A DNA stretch of 64,000 nt from Lachnospiraceae bacterium (GTDB lineage: Bacteria; Bacillota_A; Clostridia; Lachnospirales; Lachnospiraceae). The position numbers were made by a program, and so were the translations under genes. The notes under the pieces were generated by a model. That model was not told the DNA's origin. It saw only the letters and a program-made list of their open reading frames with translations, and ran no database searches. The stretch is from the NCBI GenBank assembly GCA_024690425.1, contig JAILCT010000180.1:1-64000 (forward strand), in the 5' to 3' direction. Of the stretch, positions 1 through 8,648 are shown piece after piece (positions within the stretch are counted from its first letter, which is position 1; every line of letters begins with the position of its first letter).

Positions 1-855
1 GATAAAGGACTGTCCCGGCATTGCATCCTGCATCTGGCTATCCTGCTTACGGTCATCCATCATCTGGGATACCTTCTTCTGCATGGTCGCATTCTCTGTC
101 GAGACCTCCCTGGTAACGGGATTTCCGGAGGCTTCATCCCTACTTACCTCAACCTTTATTCCCTGAGTTTCGGAAGGTTCTTCTTCCTCAGCGGGTTCAA
201 GGTCATCTGATCCGGTCCTGACTACATCAGCATTTCCCTTAACGGCTTCTATTATCTCGTCGATCTCTTCGGGTGTGATGCCGAACTCTTCATTAAGCTC
301 GCTAAGTGCATCAAGTGCTATTCCAGTCACATTATTGATGCTCTCAAGCAGGTCTGCATTCGTCACAAGAGCCAGCGCATCTTCTTCACCTGCAAGCTCG
401 ATCATCAGATCCTTGATATTGCCTGTGTTAAGAAGATCAAGAGGTGTGATCCCCATGTTGGCCATGGCTTCTTCAAGCTCTTCATCACTGACGTTAAGTT
501 CTTCCTTGATGGCATCCATCACCTTCCGGCTCTTATCCTCAAGAGCCTTGCCTGCCTTCTCGGTTCCTTCAGCTTTGCTTCCTGCTCCTACCGCATCGCT
601 CGATCCCTTATTGTCAGAATCGTTCCTGATGCCTCTTGTCTCGGCTGTCTGGGCCTTCTTGACGCCCATCGAGCTCTGGCCCTGCTTAATATCGGATGAA
701 TCCACAGTATTAACTGCATTCTGTCCGTTCTTTGCAACCGCTCCGCTTAAGACATCCGAAAACATTCCGGCCCTGTCATCCGTCTTACCCGGTGCATTTA
801 CATTTCCTGCTGCGGGAAAGCTTAACATGACATCCTTAATAGGTGCTGTTCCCAT
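1..855 (-). CDS. fliK: FliK-like flagellar hook-length control protein (N-terminal part, cut by window edge)
   Basis: The frame is open from an ATG at 855 to the window edge, so only about 285 N-terminal residues are present and the conserved C-terminal hook domain lies outside. The start is set by a strong AAGGAGGAG-type ribosome binding site about 5 bases upstream. The visible part is polar, Ala/Ser/Glu/Asp rich and low in complexity, as in the long flexible ruler region of FliK, with a helical acidic stretch around residues 90-150. It follows the MotE-like gene in the B. subtilis order (fliJ-ylxF-fliK). The FliK call rests mostly on position and composition, because the diagnostic domain is not visible. 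FliK is secreted by the flagellar export apparatus and sets hook length. Confidence 0.75.
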   Translation of the reverse strand, partial: MGTAPIKDVMLSFPAAGNVNAPGKTDDRAGMFSDVLSGAVAKNGQNAVNTVDSSDIKQGQSSMGVKKAQTAETRGIRNDSDNKGSSDAVGAGSKAEGTEKAGKALEDKSRKVMDAIKEELNVSDEELEEAMANMGITPLDLLNTGNIKDLMIELAGEEDALALVTNADLLESINNVTGIALDALSELNEEFGITPEEIDEIIEAVKGNADVVRTGSDDLEPAEEEEPSETQGIKVEVSRDEASGNPVTREVSTENATMQKKVSQMMDDRKQDSQMQDAMPGQSFI

Positions 856-977
856 ATTCTCCTCCTTTCTTATGTATTCCGGACGATCCTTGACAAGCTT
901 ATATGCTTTTCTATCCGCTCTGTCCCAAATTGTCCATAAGATATATCGGTCGATCCCGGCAAAATATTTAGTGTATT

Positions 978-1844
978 TTATTCCGGATCCATTATCTTTG
1001 TAAGTGAGGATGCTATCTTGGGATCCATGACATTGAGTATCTTGGCCCTGCTTGATGCATCCATCTTGCCAAGGATATCGGCTACTAGGTCAAGGTTGCC
1101 CGACATCTCCTCGAATATCTTGGCCGCACTCTTGGGCTTCATCTCCGTATAGGCCTTTACATAGTCCGATATCTCCTGATCTTCGGCCATCTGCTGAACA
1201 ACCTGCTTATATAGATACTCCGCATTATCCGGATCTATACTCTCGTAATATGTCTTGTAATTGGCAATATCGGGAGCCTGTTCCGCAAATACGACTTCCT
1301 CATAGAACTCGGTCTTAAGCTTCTGGAATTCAACCTGCGAATCCTCAAAGGTCTTAAGCCGCTTGATCTCTTCCTTAAGGGTTGCAACTTCCTCTGATGA
1401 GGATGAGCTTGATGATTCCTGCTGTTCCTTCAGGGCTTCATTCTCGGCACGCAGCCTCTCGACCTCTGCAACCGCTTCATTGAGGTCCTTGAATTCACGT
1501 TCTTCCTCGACATAAACATTCTTCTCAGGCAGTATCTTGTTTATGACGGGAACATTCTTGAACACGGGAGTCATGATCCCCGATCCGAAGCCTCCTACGT
1601 CAAGCTTTATGAGCAGAGCCAGGATAGCAAGCCATACCAGTACGATAAAGAGAGTGATAAGAGCCATTGAAAGCGAACCTTCATCCTCTTCCTCTTCACC
1701 GTCTATATACATGGCTCCCTTGTCGGTCACGGCTGCATCAAACCCCTTGCCGGCCTTTTTTAATGCCTTTTTTTCTGCCTTCTCTCGTTTTTTACGTTCC
1801 TTGGGTGATTCTTCCTGCTCATCAACCACTATTTCATCTGCCAT
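978..1844 (-). CDS. MotE/YlxF-like flagellar operon protein with MgtE-type N domain
   Basis: This is a 288-residue protein. A charged Lys/Glu-rich N-terminus (residues 1-55) is followed by one hydrophobic segment (about residues 58-85), a long coiled coil with a run of Ser (about 115-170), and a C-terminal helical region (about 195-288) resembling the MgtE intracellular N domain found in MotE/YlxF proteins, with repeated KIFEEM and ILGKMD type helices. In B. subtilis ylxF occupies the same slot between fliJ and fliK. MotE is a chaperone for the stator protein MotB in Campylobacterota; the role in Firmicutes is inferred. The start codon follows an AAGGGG ribosome binding site that lies inside a repeated sequence described separately. 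Confidence 0.75.
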   Translation of the reverse strand: MADEIVVDEQEESPKERKKREKAEKKALKKAGKGFDAAVTDKGAMYIDGEEEEDEGSLSMALITLFIVLVWLAILALLIKLDVGGFGSGIMTPVFKNVPVINKILPEKNVYVEEEREFKDLNEAVAEVERLRAENEALKEQQESSSSSSSEEVATLKEEIKRLKTFEDSQVEFQKLKTEFYEEVVFAEQAPDIANYKTYYESIDPDNAEYLYKQVVQQMAEDQEISDYVKAYTEMKPKSAAKIFEEMSGNLDLVADILGKMDASSRAKILNVMDPKIASSLTKIMDPE

Positions 1845-1846
1845 TT

Positions 1847-1962
1847 CTTAATCCCCTTATGATCAGTTATGTAAGAAATACTCTGTATTTCTTCTGAATA
1901 CGTTCGCCACTTAGGCATCATAAGGAATCCACCATCTTCGATGGTACCCCTTATGATCAGTT
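1847..1962 (-). promoter_or_regulatory. fliJ / motE-like intergenic element with two identical 16-base repeats and alternative stems
   Basis: On the minus-strand transcript the sequence AACTGATCATAAGGGG occurs twice: at 1962-1947 (containing the fliJ stop codon) and at 1868-1853 (containing the ribosome binding site of the next gene). Between them, at 1925-1917, lies CCTTATGAT, which can form the same 9-bp stem with either copy. The first copy also gains an internal 6-bp stem (ACCATC/GATGGT, loop GAA). A further hairpin (AGAAATA/TATTTCT) sits between the antisense segment and the second copy. The geometry would allow switching between an exposed and a sequestered ribosome binding site. Function is inferred. 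Confidence 0.5.
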
Positions 1963-2397
1963 CTGTCCGTGACGGTAGCTTACCAGTTCGTCTATCTCCT
2001 TGCTCTCGCTTGCGGCAACCTCCTGCTTGAACACTTCGAAAGCATTCTCCTTAAGCTTCTCATGTGTCTTTCGTTCCTGCATGGCCTCCTGAAGCTTATC
2101 CCGTGTTATGTCAACCTGCTTCTGTGCGTTTGCAACATTAACTTCCTGAAGCCTAATGTGGTACTTGATTATATCAACAGCCTCCGAATACTCGGTGATA
2201 GTGTTAAGATCCAGGGTCCCGCTGTAGGACTCCTTCAGCTTCTCCTCGTATTCGCCCCTCCTCCTGATAAGGACATTAAGCTTCTCCTCTTCCTCGGCCA
2301 GTGCCGCATTGGCAACGGCATAATCATTCCTCGCCTGGGTCTCAAGCTTCTCCTTTATATCAAGAATATTCTGCATTTTATAAAAGAACTTTGCCAT
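1957..2397 (-). CDS. fliJ: Flagellar export chaperone FliJ
   Basis: This 146-residue, almost entirely alpha-helical coiled-coil protein matches the usual FliJ length (about 147). It begins with a basic/aromatic stretch (MAKFFYKMQNILDIKEKLE) typical of FliJ and contains long heptad-like Glu/Lys/Gln-rich helices. FliJ is a soluble part of the flagellar type III export ATPase complex and works with FliI and FliH. The gene lies 15 bases after fliI, as in other Firmicutes. The family has weak sequence conservation, so the call rests on length, coiled coil and position together. Confidence 0.9.
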   Translation of the reverse strand: MAKFFYKMQNILDIKEKLETQARNDYAVANAALAEEEEKLNVLIRRRGEYEEKLKESYSGTLDLNTITEYSEAVDIIKYHIRLQEVNVANAQKQVDITRDKLQEAMQERKTHEKLKENAFEVFKQEVAASESKEIDELVSYRHGQN

Positions 2398-2412
2398 GAA
2401 CGATCACCGTGT

Positions 2413-3711
2413 TCAGAAGATCTCTTCAAGCATCTTAAGTTCGTCATCAAAGCTGAACTTCTCATCGGTACCCTGACACAGATAACCGTTTACCGCATCG
2501 ATCTTCTCTATCGCATAGTCTATGCTGGGATTGGCTCCCGACTTGTATGCCCCTATATTAATAAGGTCCTCGGCTTCATTGTAGGTGGCAAGCACATTCT
2601 TAAGCTTGCCCGCAAGAGCCTTATGCTCTTTTGAAGCTATCTGGCTCATGCACCTTGATATTGACTGCAAAATATCTATTGCAGGGTAATGGTTCTTGTG
2701 GGCCAGACGCCTGTTGAGCATTATATGGCCGTCAAGAATACCTCTTGCCGTATCGGTTATGGGCTCATTGAAGTCATCACCGTCTACAAGAACTGTATAC
2801 AGTCCGGTTATCGAACCCTTATCGGAATTCCCCGCTCTCTCCAAAAGCTTGGGCATCTCGGCATAAACACTAGGTGGATACCCTCGTGTAACAGGAGGTT
2901 CCCCGGACGCCAGACCTATCTCTCTCTGAGCCATTGAAAAACGTGTAAGGGAATCCATCATGAGAAGGACATCCTTGCCCTGATCCCTGAAATATTCGGC
3001 TATAGCCGTCGCGGTAAGTGCCGCTTTCTTACGCATAAGGGCAGGCTTGTCAGAGGTTGCGACAACAACTATCGACCTCTTCATACCCTCTTCTCCCATA
3101 TCGCGCTCGATGAACTCACGGACTTCACGGCCACGCTCGCCTATAAGGGCAATGACATTTATATCAGCCTTAGTGTTTCTTGCGAACATACCCAGCAGGG
3201 TAGACTTGCCGACACCGGAGCCCGCAAAAATACCGATACGCTGTCCCTTGCCTATCGTCATTATCCCGTCCACGGCCTTGACACCGAGCGGAAGCGGTGT
3301 ATCTATTATTATTCTGTCCATGGGATCCGGCGGCATTGCTTCGACCGGGTAGCTGATCGCCGTCTTGACGGTCGATCCGTCAGTAGGCCTGCCCAGTCCG
3401 TCAAGACACTGTCCCAGCATCTCTTCACCTACACTGACTGAAAGGGGATAACCCAGATTCTCGACAATACATCCGAATCCTATTCCTTCAGTATTATCGC
3501 AGGGCATAAGAAGTGTTCTGTTGTCCCTGAATCCGACCACCTCGGCAAGGACATACTTGTCATCGTCCTCCGAGAGCGTGATCTTGCACAGATCATTAAG
3601 GCTCGCATCAGGGCCCAGTGATTCAATGGTAAGGCCGACTACATTGACAACCTTACCAAGACGTTTGTAAAAAGTTTTATCTTTAAGCTTTCCGTATTTT
3701 TCGATATTCAC
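2413..3711 (-). CDS. fliI: Flagellum-specific ATPase FliI
   Basis: This is a 432-residue F1-type ATPase that energises unfolding and delivery of flagellar substrates to the export gate. A beta-barrel domain (1-90) is followed by the RecA-like core, with Walker [11 protein letters not shown] at about 162-171, Walker B (DVLLMMDS) near 245, and the family segment [16 protein letters not shown]. Length is normal for FliI. The initiator is a GTG preceded by a GGGAGAAGG ribosome binding site. It sits between fliH and fliJ in the standard order. FliI and the virulence-type ATPases are close relatives; the flagellar context decides the name. Confidence 0.97.
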   Translation of the reverse strand: MNIEKYGKLKDKTFYKRLGKVVNVVGLTIESLGPDASLNDLCKITLSEDDDKYVLAEVVGFRDNRTLLMPCDNTEGIGFGCIVENLGYPLSVSVGEEMLGQCLDGLGRPTDGSTVKTAISYPVEAMPPDPMDRIIIDTPLPLGVKAVDGIMTIGKGQRIGIFAGSGVGKSTLLGMFARNTKADINVIALIGERGREVREFIERDMGEEGMKRSIVVVATSDKPALMRKKAALTATAIAEYFRDQGKDVLLMMDSLTRFSMAQREIGLASGEPPVTRGYPPSVYAEMPKLLERAGNSDKGSITGLYTVLVDGDDFNEPITDTARGILDGHIMLNRRLAHKNHYPAIDILQSISRCMSQIASKEHKALAGKLKNVLATYNEAEDLINIGAYKSGANPSIDYAIEKIDAVNGYLCQGTDEKFSFDDELKMLEEIF

Positions 3712-3730
3712 TCAGCCTTCTCCCTTCCAT

Positions 3731-4609
3731 TTAATTCTTCTGGTAGGATAAAAGCATAAGCTCCTTCTTGAGAAGCTCCAGTTCGGTACCGATACCGCAA
3801 TCGTATATACCGCCTTCCGCTTCTATGAACGCCTCGGTCTGACGAAGCGTAAGATCCTCTATCACCTCGATAGTATCGGTACTTCCAAGACCCTCCGTAA
3901 GCTGGTCCTTCCTGTCATTGACATATTCATAATCACTCTTCGAAACATGGATGATGAAGTTCTTGCCACCCTCGATATTTCTTACCGTATCATGCAAAAG
4001 ATTCAGCAGAATCTCCCTGTTGGCAGATAGCGAAACATGGAATATGTGTTCATATATGTCGGTAATAGCATCCACCAGCAGCGGTTCAGCCTCACTTAAC
4101 TTCCTGTCGTATTCCGCACTTATGGAAGCTTCCTTCTCATCAAGTTCGGCCATTCTCTCATCGGCCGCCTTGATCCCTTCGGCATGCCCCTGTTCATAGC
4201 CTTCCCTGTAACCCGACTCCCTGGCTTCTTCCTTTATGCCGTTCGCCTGCTCAACGGCTTCGTCTACTATCCTTGAAGCCTCCTCCTTGGCAGATTCAAC
4301 CATCTCTTCCGCTTCTTTTATAAGTTCTTCCGGGATCTGAGCGGGTTCATCGGAATAAGCTTCCTCTTCTCCAGTATTGGGATCAAGGTCCTCCTCTGTC
4401 CTGTCCGGCTTGTCATCGAGGAGCATCTCAAGCTGCTGCGCATTAAGGCCCTCGGTGAACTCAACAAACTCAGCTTCCTGTACAGGCTCCGTCTCCTTGG
4501 GCGCCTCATACTGAAGGCTCCTGAGCCTCTCCTGGATCAGTTCGTTCGAATCGATCACCCTGGTCTCTTCTTTTTTAACAACGTAGTTCGACTTGAGAAG
4601 ATTAGACAA
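3731..4609 (-). CDS. fliH: Flagellar assembly protein FliH
   Basis: This 292-residue protein has an acidic, poorly conserved N-terminus, a central coiled coil with Gly-rich spaced motifs (ESGYREGYEQGHAEG, about 145-160) typical of the FliH GxxxG region, and a C-terminal domain like the V-type ATPase E stator subunit. FliH regulates FliI and docks it to the C-ring. The reading frame overlaps the end of fliG by 8 bases and appears to start with TTG. Its likely ribosome binding site, GGAGGTGATG, lies inside fliG and encodes the GGGDE residues near the FliG C-terminus, so the two genes are probably translationally coupled. Confidence 0.9.
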   Translation of the reverse strand: MSNLLKSNYVVKKEETRVIDSNELIQERLRSLQYEAPKETEPVQEAEFVEFTEGLNAQQLEMLLDDKPDRTEEDLDPNTGEEEAYSDEPAQIPEELIKEAEEMVESAKEEASRIVDEAVEQANGIKEEARESGYREGYEQGHAEGIKAADERMAELDEKEASISAEYDRKLSEAEPLLVDAITDIYEHIFHVSLSANREILLNLLHDTVRNIEGGKNFIIHVSKSDYEYVNDRKDQLTEGLGSTDTIEVIEDLTLRQTEAFIEAEGGIYDCGIGTELELLKKELMLLSYQKN

Positions 4610-5624
4610 CTATCTCATCACCTCCACCTCTGGATATAACGATCTCTGCCGAATCCTCAAGACGTCTTATGACATTAACTATCTTCTGCTGAGCTTCTTC
4701 AACATCCTTCATACGAACAGGGCCCATGAATTCCATATCTTCCTTGATCATTACGGCAAGTCGTTTACTTAAGTTGTTGAAGATTGCATTCTGAACTTCC
4801 TCATTGGCGCTCTTAAGAGCAACAGCAAGGTCTCCGTTATCAACATCACGAAGTACCCTCTGGATGGCACGATCATCAAGAAGCAGGATATCCTCGAATA
4901 CGAACATCTTCTTGCGGATCTCATCAGCAAGCTCGGGCTCGTCGATCTCGAGAGTCTCCATGATATGCTTCTCAGTCGAACGGTCAACTGTATTAAGAAT
5001 ATCGACAACGGAATCAACGCCGCCGATAACGGTGTAATCCTGATTAACAAGAGATGACAGCTTGGTCTCCAAAATACGTTCAACCTCCTTGACAACATCG
5101 GGGCTGGTACGATCCATAAGAGCAATACGCTTGGCAACATCCGCCTGCCTGTCCGGCGGAAGAGCCGAAACTATAAGGGCTGCCTGCGAAGCATTAAGGT
5201 ATGACAGGATAAGTGCGATCGTCTGCGGATGCTCATCCTGTATGAAGTTAAGAAGCTGGGATGCTTCGGTCTTGCGTACGAATTCAAACGGCTTAACCTG
5301 GAGCGAAGCGGTAAGCTTGCCGATAACGCTCATTGCCTCTTCTTCGCCAAGAGCCTTCTCCAGGAGCTCCTTCGCATATCCGATACCGCCCTCTGCGATA
5401 TACTGCTGGGCCAGACATACCTGATAGAACTCCTCAAGGACCTGCTCCTTGATCTGGGGAGTAACGCTCCTCGTATTTGCTATTTCAAGGGTCAGATCCT
5501 CTATTTCTTCTTCCTTAAGATGTTTGAATATCTCGGCCGAACGCTCGGGGCCCAAAGATATGAGCAGGATAGCTCCCTTCTGGACACCCGAAAGTTCTTC
5601 TTCGTTACTGCCTCTGCCTGCCAT
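4602..5624 (-). CDS. fliG: Flagellar motor switch protein FliG
   Basis: FliG forms the upper ring of the flagellar C-ring and transmits stator torque. The three-part helical architecture is visible: an N-domain binding FliF, a middle domain with the DEHPQTIALILSYL segment, and a C-domain with the EFMGPVR motif before the charged torque helix. I place the start at the ATG at 5624 (340 residues), preceded by GGGGGT. A longer reading from an in-frame TTG at 5636 is possible but has no better ribosome binding site. The GGGGGT signal includes the fliF stop codon, so fliF and fliG are tightly packed. Confidence 0.97.
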   Translation of the reverse strand: MAGRGSNEEELSGVQKGAILLISLGPERSAEIFKHLKEEEIEDLTLEIANTRSVTPQIKEQVLEEFYQVCLAQQYIAEGGIGYAKELLEKALGEEEAMSVIGKLTASLQVKPFEFVRKTEASQLLNFIQDEHPQTIALILSYLNASQAALIVSALPPDRQADVAKRIALMDRTSPDVVKEVERILETKLSSLVNQDYTVIGGVDSVVDILNTVDRSTEKHIMETLEIDEPELADEIRKKMFVFEDILLLDDRAIQRVLRDVDNGDLAVALKSANEEVQNAIFNNLSKRLAVMIKEDMEFMGPVRMKDVEEAQQKIVNVIRRLEDSAEIVISRGGGDEIVV

Positions 5625-5626
5625 TT

Positions 5627-7240
5627 TTACCCCCAATCCCCGCTAAGCCAATTCCTGAGCAGCGCCGCGGCGGCATCAGGATTATCATCAACGAACTTCT
5701 CAACCGCGATCCTGATCTCTGACTTGGACTCAAGTTCAATATCCTCAAGCTGCGGCTGTGGTTCCTGTGTAGTCTGAAGCAGATCTTCCACTGACAATTC
5801 CTCTTCCTGTTCTATTACAGGCTTCTCCTTTCTCATGCTCGAGAAGACAACAACTGCGAGCAGGGCCAGGATGATAACGATAAGGGCTATCTGAGCTATA
5901 TCGGATGCGCTCATCGCCTTGCTCTCGTCTGCCGTGAATATGGGCACATCATAGGCGATTATCGATATATTCGCCGCCGGTATGCCCGTAGCCCTCGAAA
6001 CATGGGCGATCATCGTTTCATCTATCTCCCTCGGCACCATATCACTGTTTGCCGCAATAAACTCATCAAATGTTATACCGTCGAGGGCACCGCTCTGCTT
6101 AAGTTCGTTCTCTTTATAGATCACATAGTGGGATGCCGTCACTGCTATGGATGATTCATCATATTTGATCACGCCTCCGGGTGTCTGCTTGTCCTTGATC
6201 TTCTCTCCCGGAAGGTAATCCCTTGTCTCCTCGGCAACCGAATAGTCCGAGTTAGCCCCATTCTCCATTACATAGGTGGTCTCTTCCTGGTTGGAATCGG
6301 TACCGGGTACACCTGCCGTACCACCCGTACCTTCCGCCTCATATGTATGCTCATGCGAGATTACGTTGGTTCCGTTCTCGTCAGCCTGGGTATATGTGTG
6401 TTCCGTCTCATTGGTTGACGAAAAATCAAAGACAAGGTTCGGTGCAACCTTAACATCTTCAAAAACAGATCCCAAAAGCACCTGGGTCACTTCCTGCTTC
6501 ACGATCCTCTCGGCTTCGGCCTTTAGGGCTATCTGGTTCGATGTATTGATCGTACCGGATCCGCTGGCTGCCGCATCAATGCCTGAGAACAGAAGATTAC
6601 CGTTGGAATCTATTATGGTGATGTTCTCGGTTGTCTTGTTGCCAAGCGCAGTTGCGATATTCTTGGCGAAGTTCTCGGCAACACCCGCTTCAAGCTCGTC
6701 ATTAAGTTCAAGCATAACTGAAGCATACGATTCTTCTTCCTTGGCAAGCAGTGTTCCATCGTTCTGCGGGATCGAGAGAGTCACATACGCCTTGTTGACC
6801 GCAGCCTGTGCTTCCATAATGTCTTCAAGGTGGCCCTCCTGATATAGCTTATAGGTCTTCTGTTTGTCTGATTCGGTTGCGGAAAAGCCGCCTCCGAGAG
6901 CAGACTCGATGGAATACGAATCGGCGGGCACACCATTGGCGCCGAGCAGGAGCTCGGCCGATGCCTGATTCTCCTTAAGGACCGAGATTATAAGACCGTC
7001 ATCGGTTGTCTTGTAAGGAATACCCTGTCCCTCCAGCAGTTCTGTTATCTGCGAGGCCTCCTTGGTCGATTCACAGGTCCTCAGCACAATATACTGGGGT
7101 CTTGTAAGTATTGTTGCAAGTATAGCCAGCGCTACAATAACGCCGGCCGATACGCTTATGATTATCGTCTTCTGTTTTGATGTGAACTTGTTCCACCACT
7201 CGAGCAACCTCTGTGGTATTTCCCTCAACCTGTCAAGCAT
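5627..7240 (-). CDS. fliF: Flagellar MS-ring protein FliF
   Basis: This 537-residue membrane protein forms the MS ring at the base of the flagellum. A first transmembrane helix lies at about residues 25-45, a periplasmic YscJ/FliF-type ring domain at 47-215 (with RALGN-like AKNIATALGNKTTENITIIDSNGN), a low-complexity Thr/Gly/Glu-rich extracellular insert at about 275-345, a second transmembrane helix at about 440-462, and a short acidic cytoplasmic tail that binds FliG. The tail ends in the WLSGDWG motif seen in many FliF proteins. Length is typical. The ATG follows AGGAGATGAGGGT. Confidence 0.96.
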   Translation of the reverse strand: MLDRLREIPQRLLEWWNKFTSKQKTIIISVSAGVIVALAILATILTRPQYIVLRTCESTKEASQITELLEGQGIPYKTTDDGLIISVLKENQASAELLLGANGVPADSYSIESALGGGFSATESDKQKTYKLYQEGHLEDIMEAQAAVNKAYVTLSIPQNDGTLLAKEEESYASVMLELNDELEAGVAENFAKNIATALGNKTTENITIIDSNGNLLFSGIDAAASGSGTINTSNQIALKAEAERIVKQEVTQVLLGSVFEDVKVAPNLVFDFSSTNETEHTYTQADENGTNVISHEHTYEAEGTGGTAGVPGTDSNQEETTYVMENGANSDYSVAEETRDYLPGEKIKDKQTPGGVIKYDESSIAVTASHYVIYKENELKQSGALDGITFDEFIAANSDMVPREIDETMIAHVSRATGIPAANISIIAYDVPIFTADESKAMSASDIAQIALIVIILALLAVVVFSSMRKEKPVIEQEEELSVEDLLQTTQEPQPQLEDIELESKSEIRIAVEKFVDDNPDAAAALLRNWLSGDWG

Positions 7241-7271
7241 ACCCTCATCTCCTATACTTTAACAGTAAATG

Positions 7272-7589
7272 TCAGATCTGTATCTGCATTATCTCCTTAT
7301 ATGCATCTATGAATTTATCCCTAAGGGCAACCGTATAGCTTAATGCCGTCGAGGCCTTGGCGGCCGCGATCGCAAGATCATGCGTATTATCGGTTATTCC
7401 CAGAGCGAACTTGATCTCCTCCTCTTCCGACTTGTTGAGGAGGCTGTTTGTCTCATTTATATTGCCAAGTGCCGACTGAAAAAGGGATGCAAAAGAATCA
7501 TCCGCCGCCTCACCCTTCCTGGTCGACGCATTCTGCGCTGCCGCTGCTACCGCAGGCGACCCTACATTCATTAAAGATGAAATATCCAT
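7272..7589 (-). CDS. fliE: Flagellar hook-basal body protein FliE
   Basis: This small protein of 105 residues links the MS ring to the proximal rod. The C-terminal half, with NETNSLLNKSEE and LAIAAAKASTALSYTVALRD followed by a YKEIMQIQI ending, is the recognisable FliE signature. The start is an ATG after GGGGGT. The gene lies between flgC and fliF, the conserved position in Firmicutes fla operons. Confidence 0.95.
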   Translation of the reverse strand: MDISSLMNVGSPAVAAAAQNASTRKGEAADDSFASLFQSALGNINETNSLLNKSEEEEIKFALGITDNTHDLAIAAAKASTALSYTVALRDKFIDAYKEIMQIQI

Positions 7590-7621
7590 AATCTACCCCC
7601 GATCATAACTCATACTGCGAA

Positions 7622-8071
7622 TCAGCCCTGTCCTATGTTAAGGCCCTTCATCGCCATGGACTTGCTTGCGGTAAATGCCGTAGCATTTGCCTCGTATGCC
7701 CTGGTCGTGTCTATCATATTGGTCATCTCGGTAACGATATCAACATTGGGATACCATACATATCCATCCTCATCGGCATCCGGATGCGCCGGATCGTATA
7801 CCCTCTTCATCTCGCTCTTCTCATCCTCAAAGACACCGCGGACCTTGACTCCGTCACCGACATCCATTCCCCTGCTCTTCCTGAAGATGGTCCCGAAGGA
7901 TGTGGGATCGTTCGTCCTCTCTTCAAAAGTAACTATCTTCCTCTTATAAGGGGTTCCATCCTCAGTTCTCGTGGTATTGGCATTGGCCACGTTCTGGGAT
8001 ATTATGTCCATTCTGTAACGTTCGGCGGTCATACCGGAGGCATTTACGCCAAAAGATTTAAATATACTCAT
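7622..8071 (-). CDS. flgC: Flagellar basal-body rod protein FlgC
   Basis: This 149-residue proximal rod protein starts with MSIFKSFGVNASGMTAERYRMDIISQNVANANT, the classic rod/hook N-terminal motif. Its C-terminal helix includes VTEMTNMIDTTRAYEANATAF. Both ends form the coiled-coil rod domain. Spacing to flgB is 10 bases and the order flgB-flgC-fliE is standard. Length is normal. Confidence 0.97.
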   Translation of the reverse strand: MSIFKSFGVNASGMTAERYRMDIISQNVANANTTRTEDGTPYKRKIVTFEERTNDPTSFGTIFRKSRGMDVGDGVKVRGVFEDEKSEMKRVYDPAHPDADEDGYVWYPNVDIVTEMTNMIDTTRAYEANATAFTASKSMAMKGLNIGQG

Positions 8072-8081
8072 AAGACACCTC

Positions 8082-8480
8082 CTACTTTATTACCGACTTG
8101 AGATTCTTGAATTCCTGGTCGATACTCTGGATCAATGCGTTGTACTTGATCTGATTGGATGCGAGTTCAACGTTCTCTGTATCGATATCAACATTATTAC
8201 CGTCGAGCCTGTACGAGAAACCCGCATGATCTATATAGGTTCTCGGCTCAATATGTGACAGACGTTCTCCGTTCAGATCCGACACCTTGTCATCAAGGGT
8301 CCTGAACTTCGAAGCACCCAGCGCATGCTGCAGCTCCGTCTCAAAGGATACATCCTGCCTCTTGTAATTAGGGGTATCTACATTGGCGATATTGTTAGAT
8401 ATGGCTTCATTACGAAGCCATGAAGCATCAGCGGCCTTGTCAAGGACGTTGATATAGTTATAGACATCTGACTTTATCAT
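8082..8480 (-). CDS. flgB: Flagellar basal-body rod protein FlgB
   Basis: First gene of the flagellar operon, 132 residues. FlgB is a proximal rod subunit. The N-terminal motif ASWLRNEAISNNIANVDTPNYKRQDVSF and the C-terminal NVELASNQIKYNALIQSID segment are characteristic. The ATG is preceded by GGAAGGGAG, and a good sigma-A-type promoter lies just upstream, giving a leader of only about 15 bases. No sigma-28-type site was seen, which fits an early flagellar operon. Confidence 0.97.
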   Translation of the reverse strand: MIKSDVYNYINVLDKAADASWLRNEAISNNIANVDTPNYKRQDVSFETELQHALGASKFRTLDDKVSDLNGERLSHIEPRTYIDHAGFSYRLDGNNVDIDTENVELASNQIKYNALIQSIDQEFKNLKSVIK

Positions 8481-8501
8481 TTATACTCACTCCCTTCCTA
8501 T

Positions 8502-8529
8502 ATTATAAATAAAATCGATAAAAACACAA
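8502..8529 (-). promoter_or_regulatory. Promoter of the flagellar operon (upstream of flgB)
   Basis: Read on the minus strand, TTGTGT (8529-8524) and TATAAT (8507-8502) are separated by 16 bases in an AT-rich region. Transcription would start about 15 bases before flgB. The elements fit the vegetative sigma factor. Confidence 0.6.
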
Positions 8530-8582
8530 GGTTTATTTGAAAAAATATACTATATATTGTGTTTTTGTTTTTTTAAAGCACA

Positions 8583-8610
8583 AAACGGATTCGCATTCGC
8601 AAATCCGTTT
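8583..8610 (-). terminator. Probable intrinsic terminator of codY
   Basis: A 9-bp perfect stem (AAACGGATT/AATCCGTTT) with a 10-base loop lies 39 bases after the codY stop. On the minus strand it is followed by TTTTGTGCTTT, a weak U tract, so read-through into the flagellar operon is possible. Confidence 0.6.
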
Positions 8611-8648
8611 GTAAATCCCTACAATTCCGTTTATAAGGTATAGCTTAT

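Noticed and set aside
275..1003. 242-codon plus-strand frame over the left edge
   Set aside because: Antisense to the fliK-like frame, which has a strong ribosome binding site and fits the operon.
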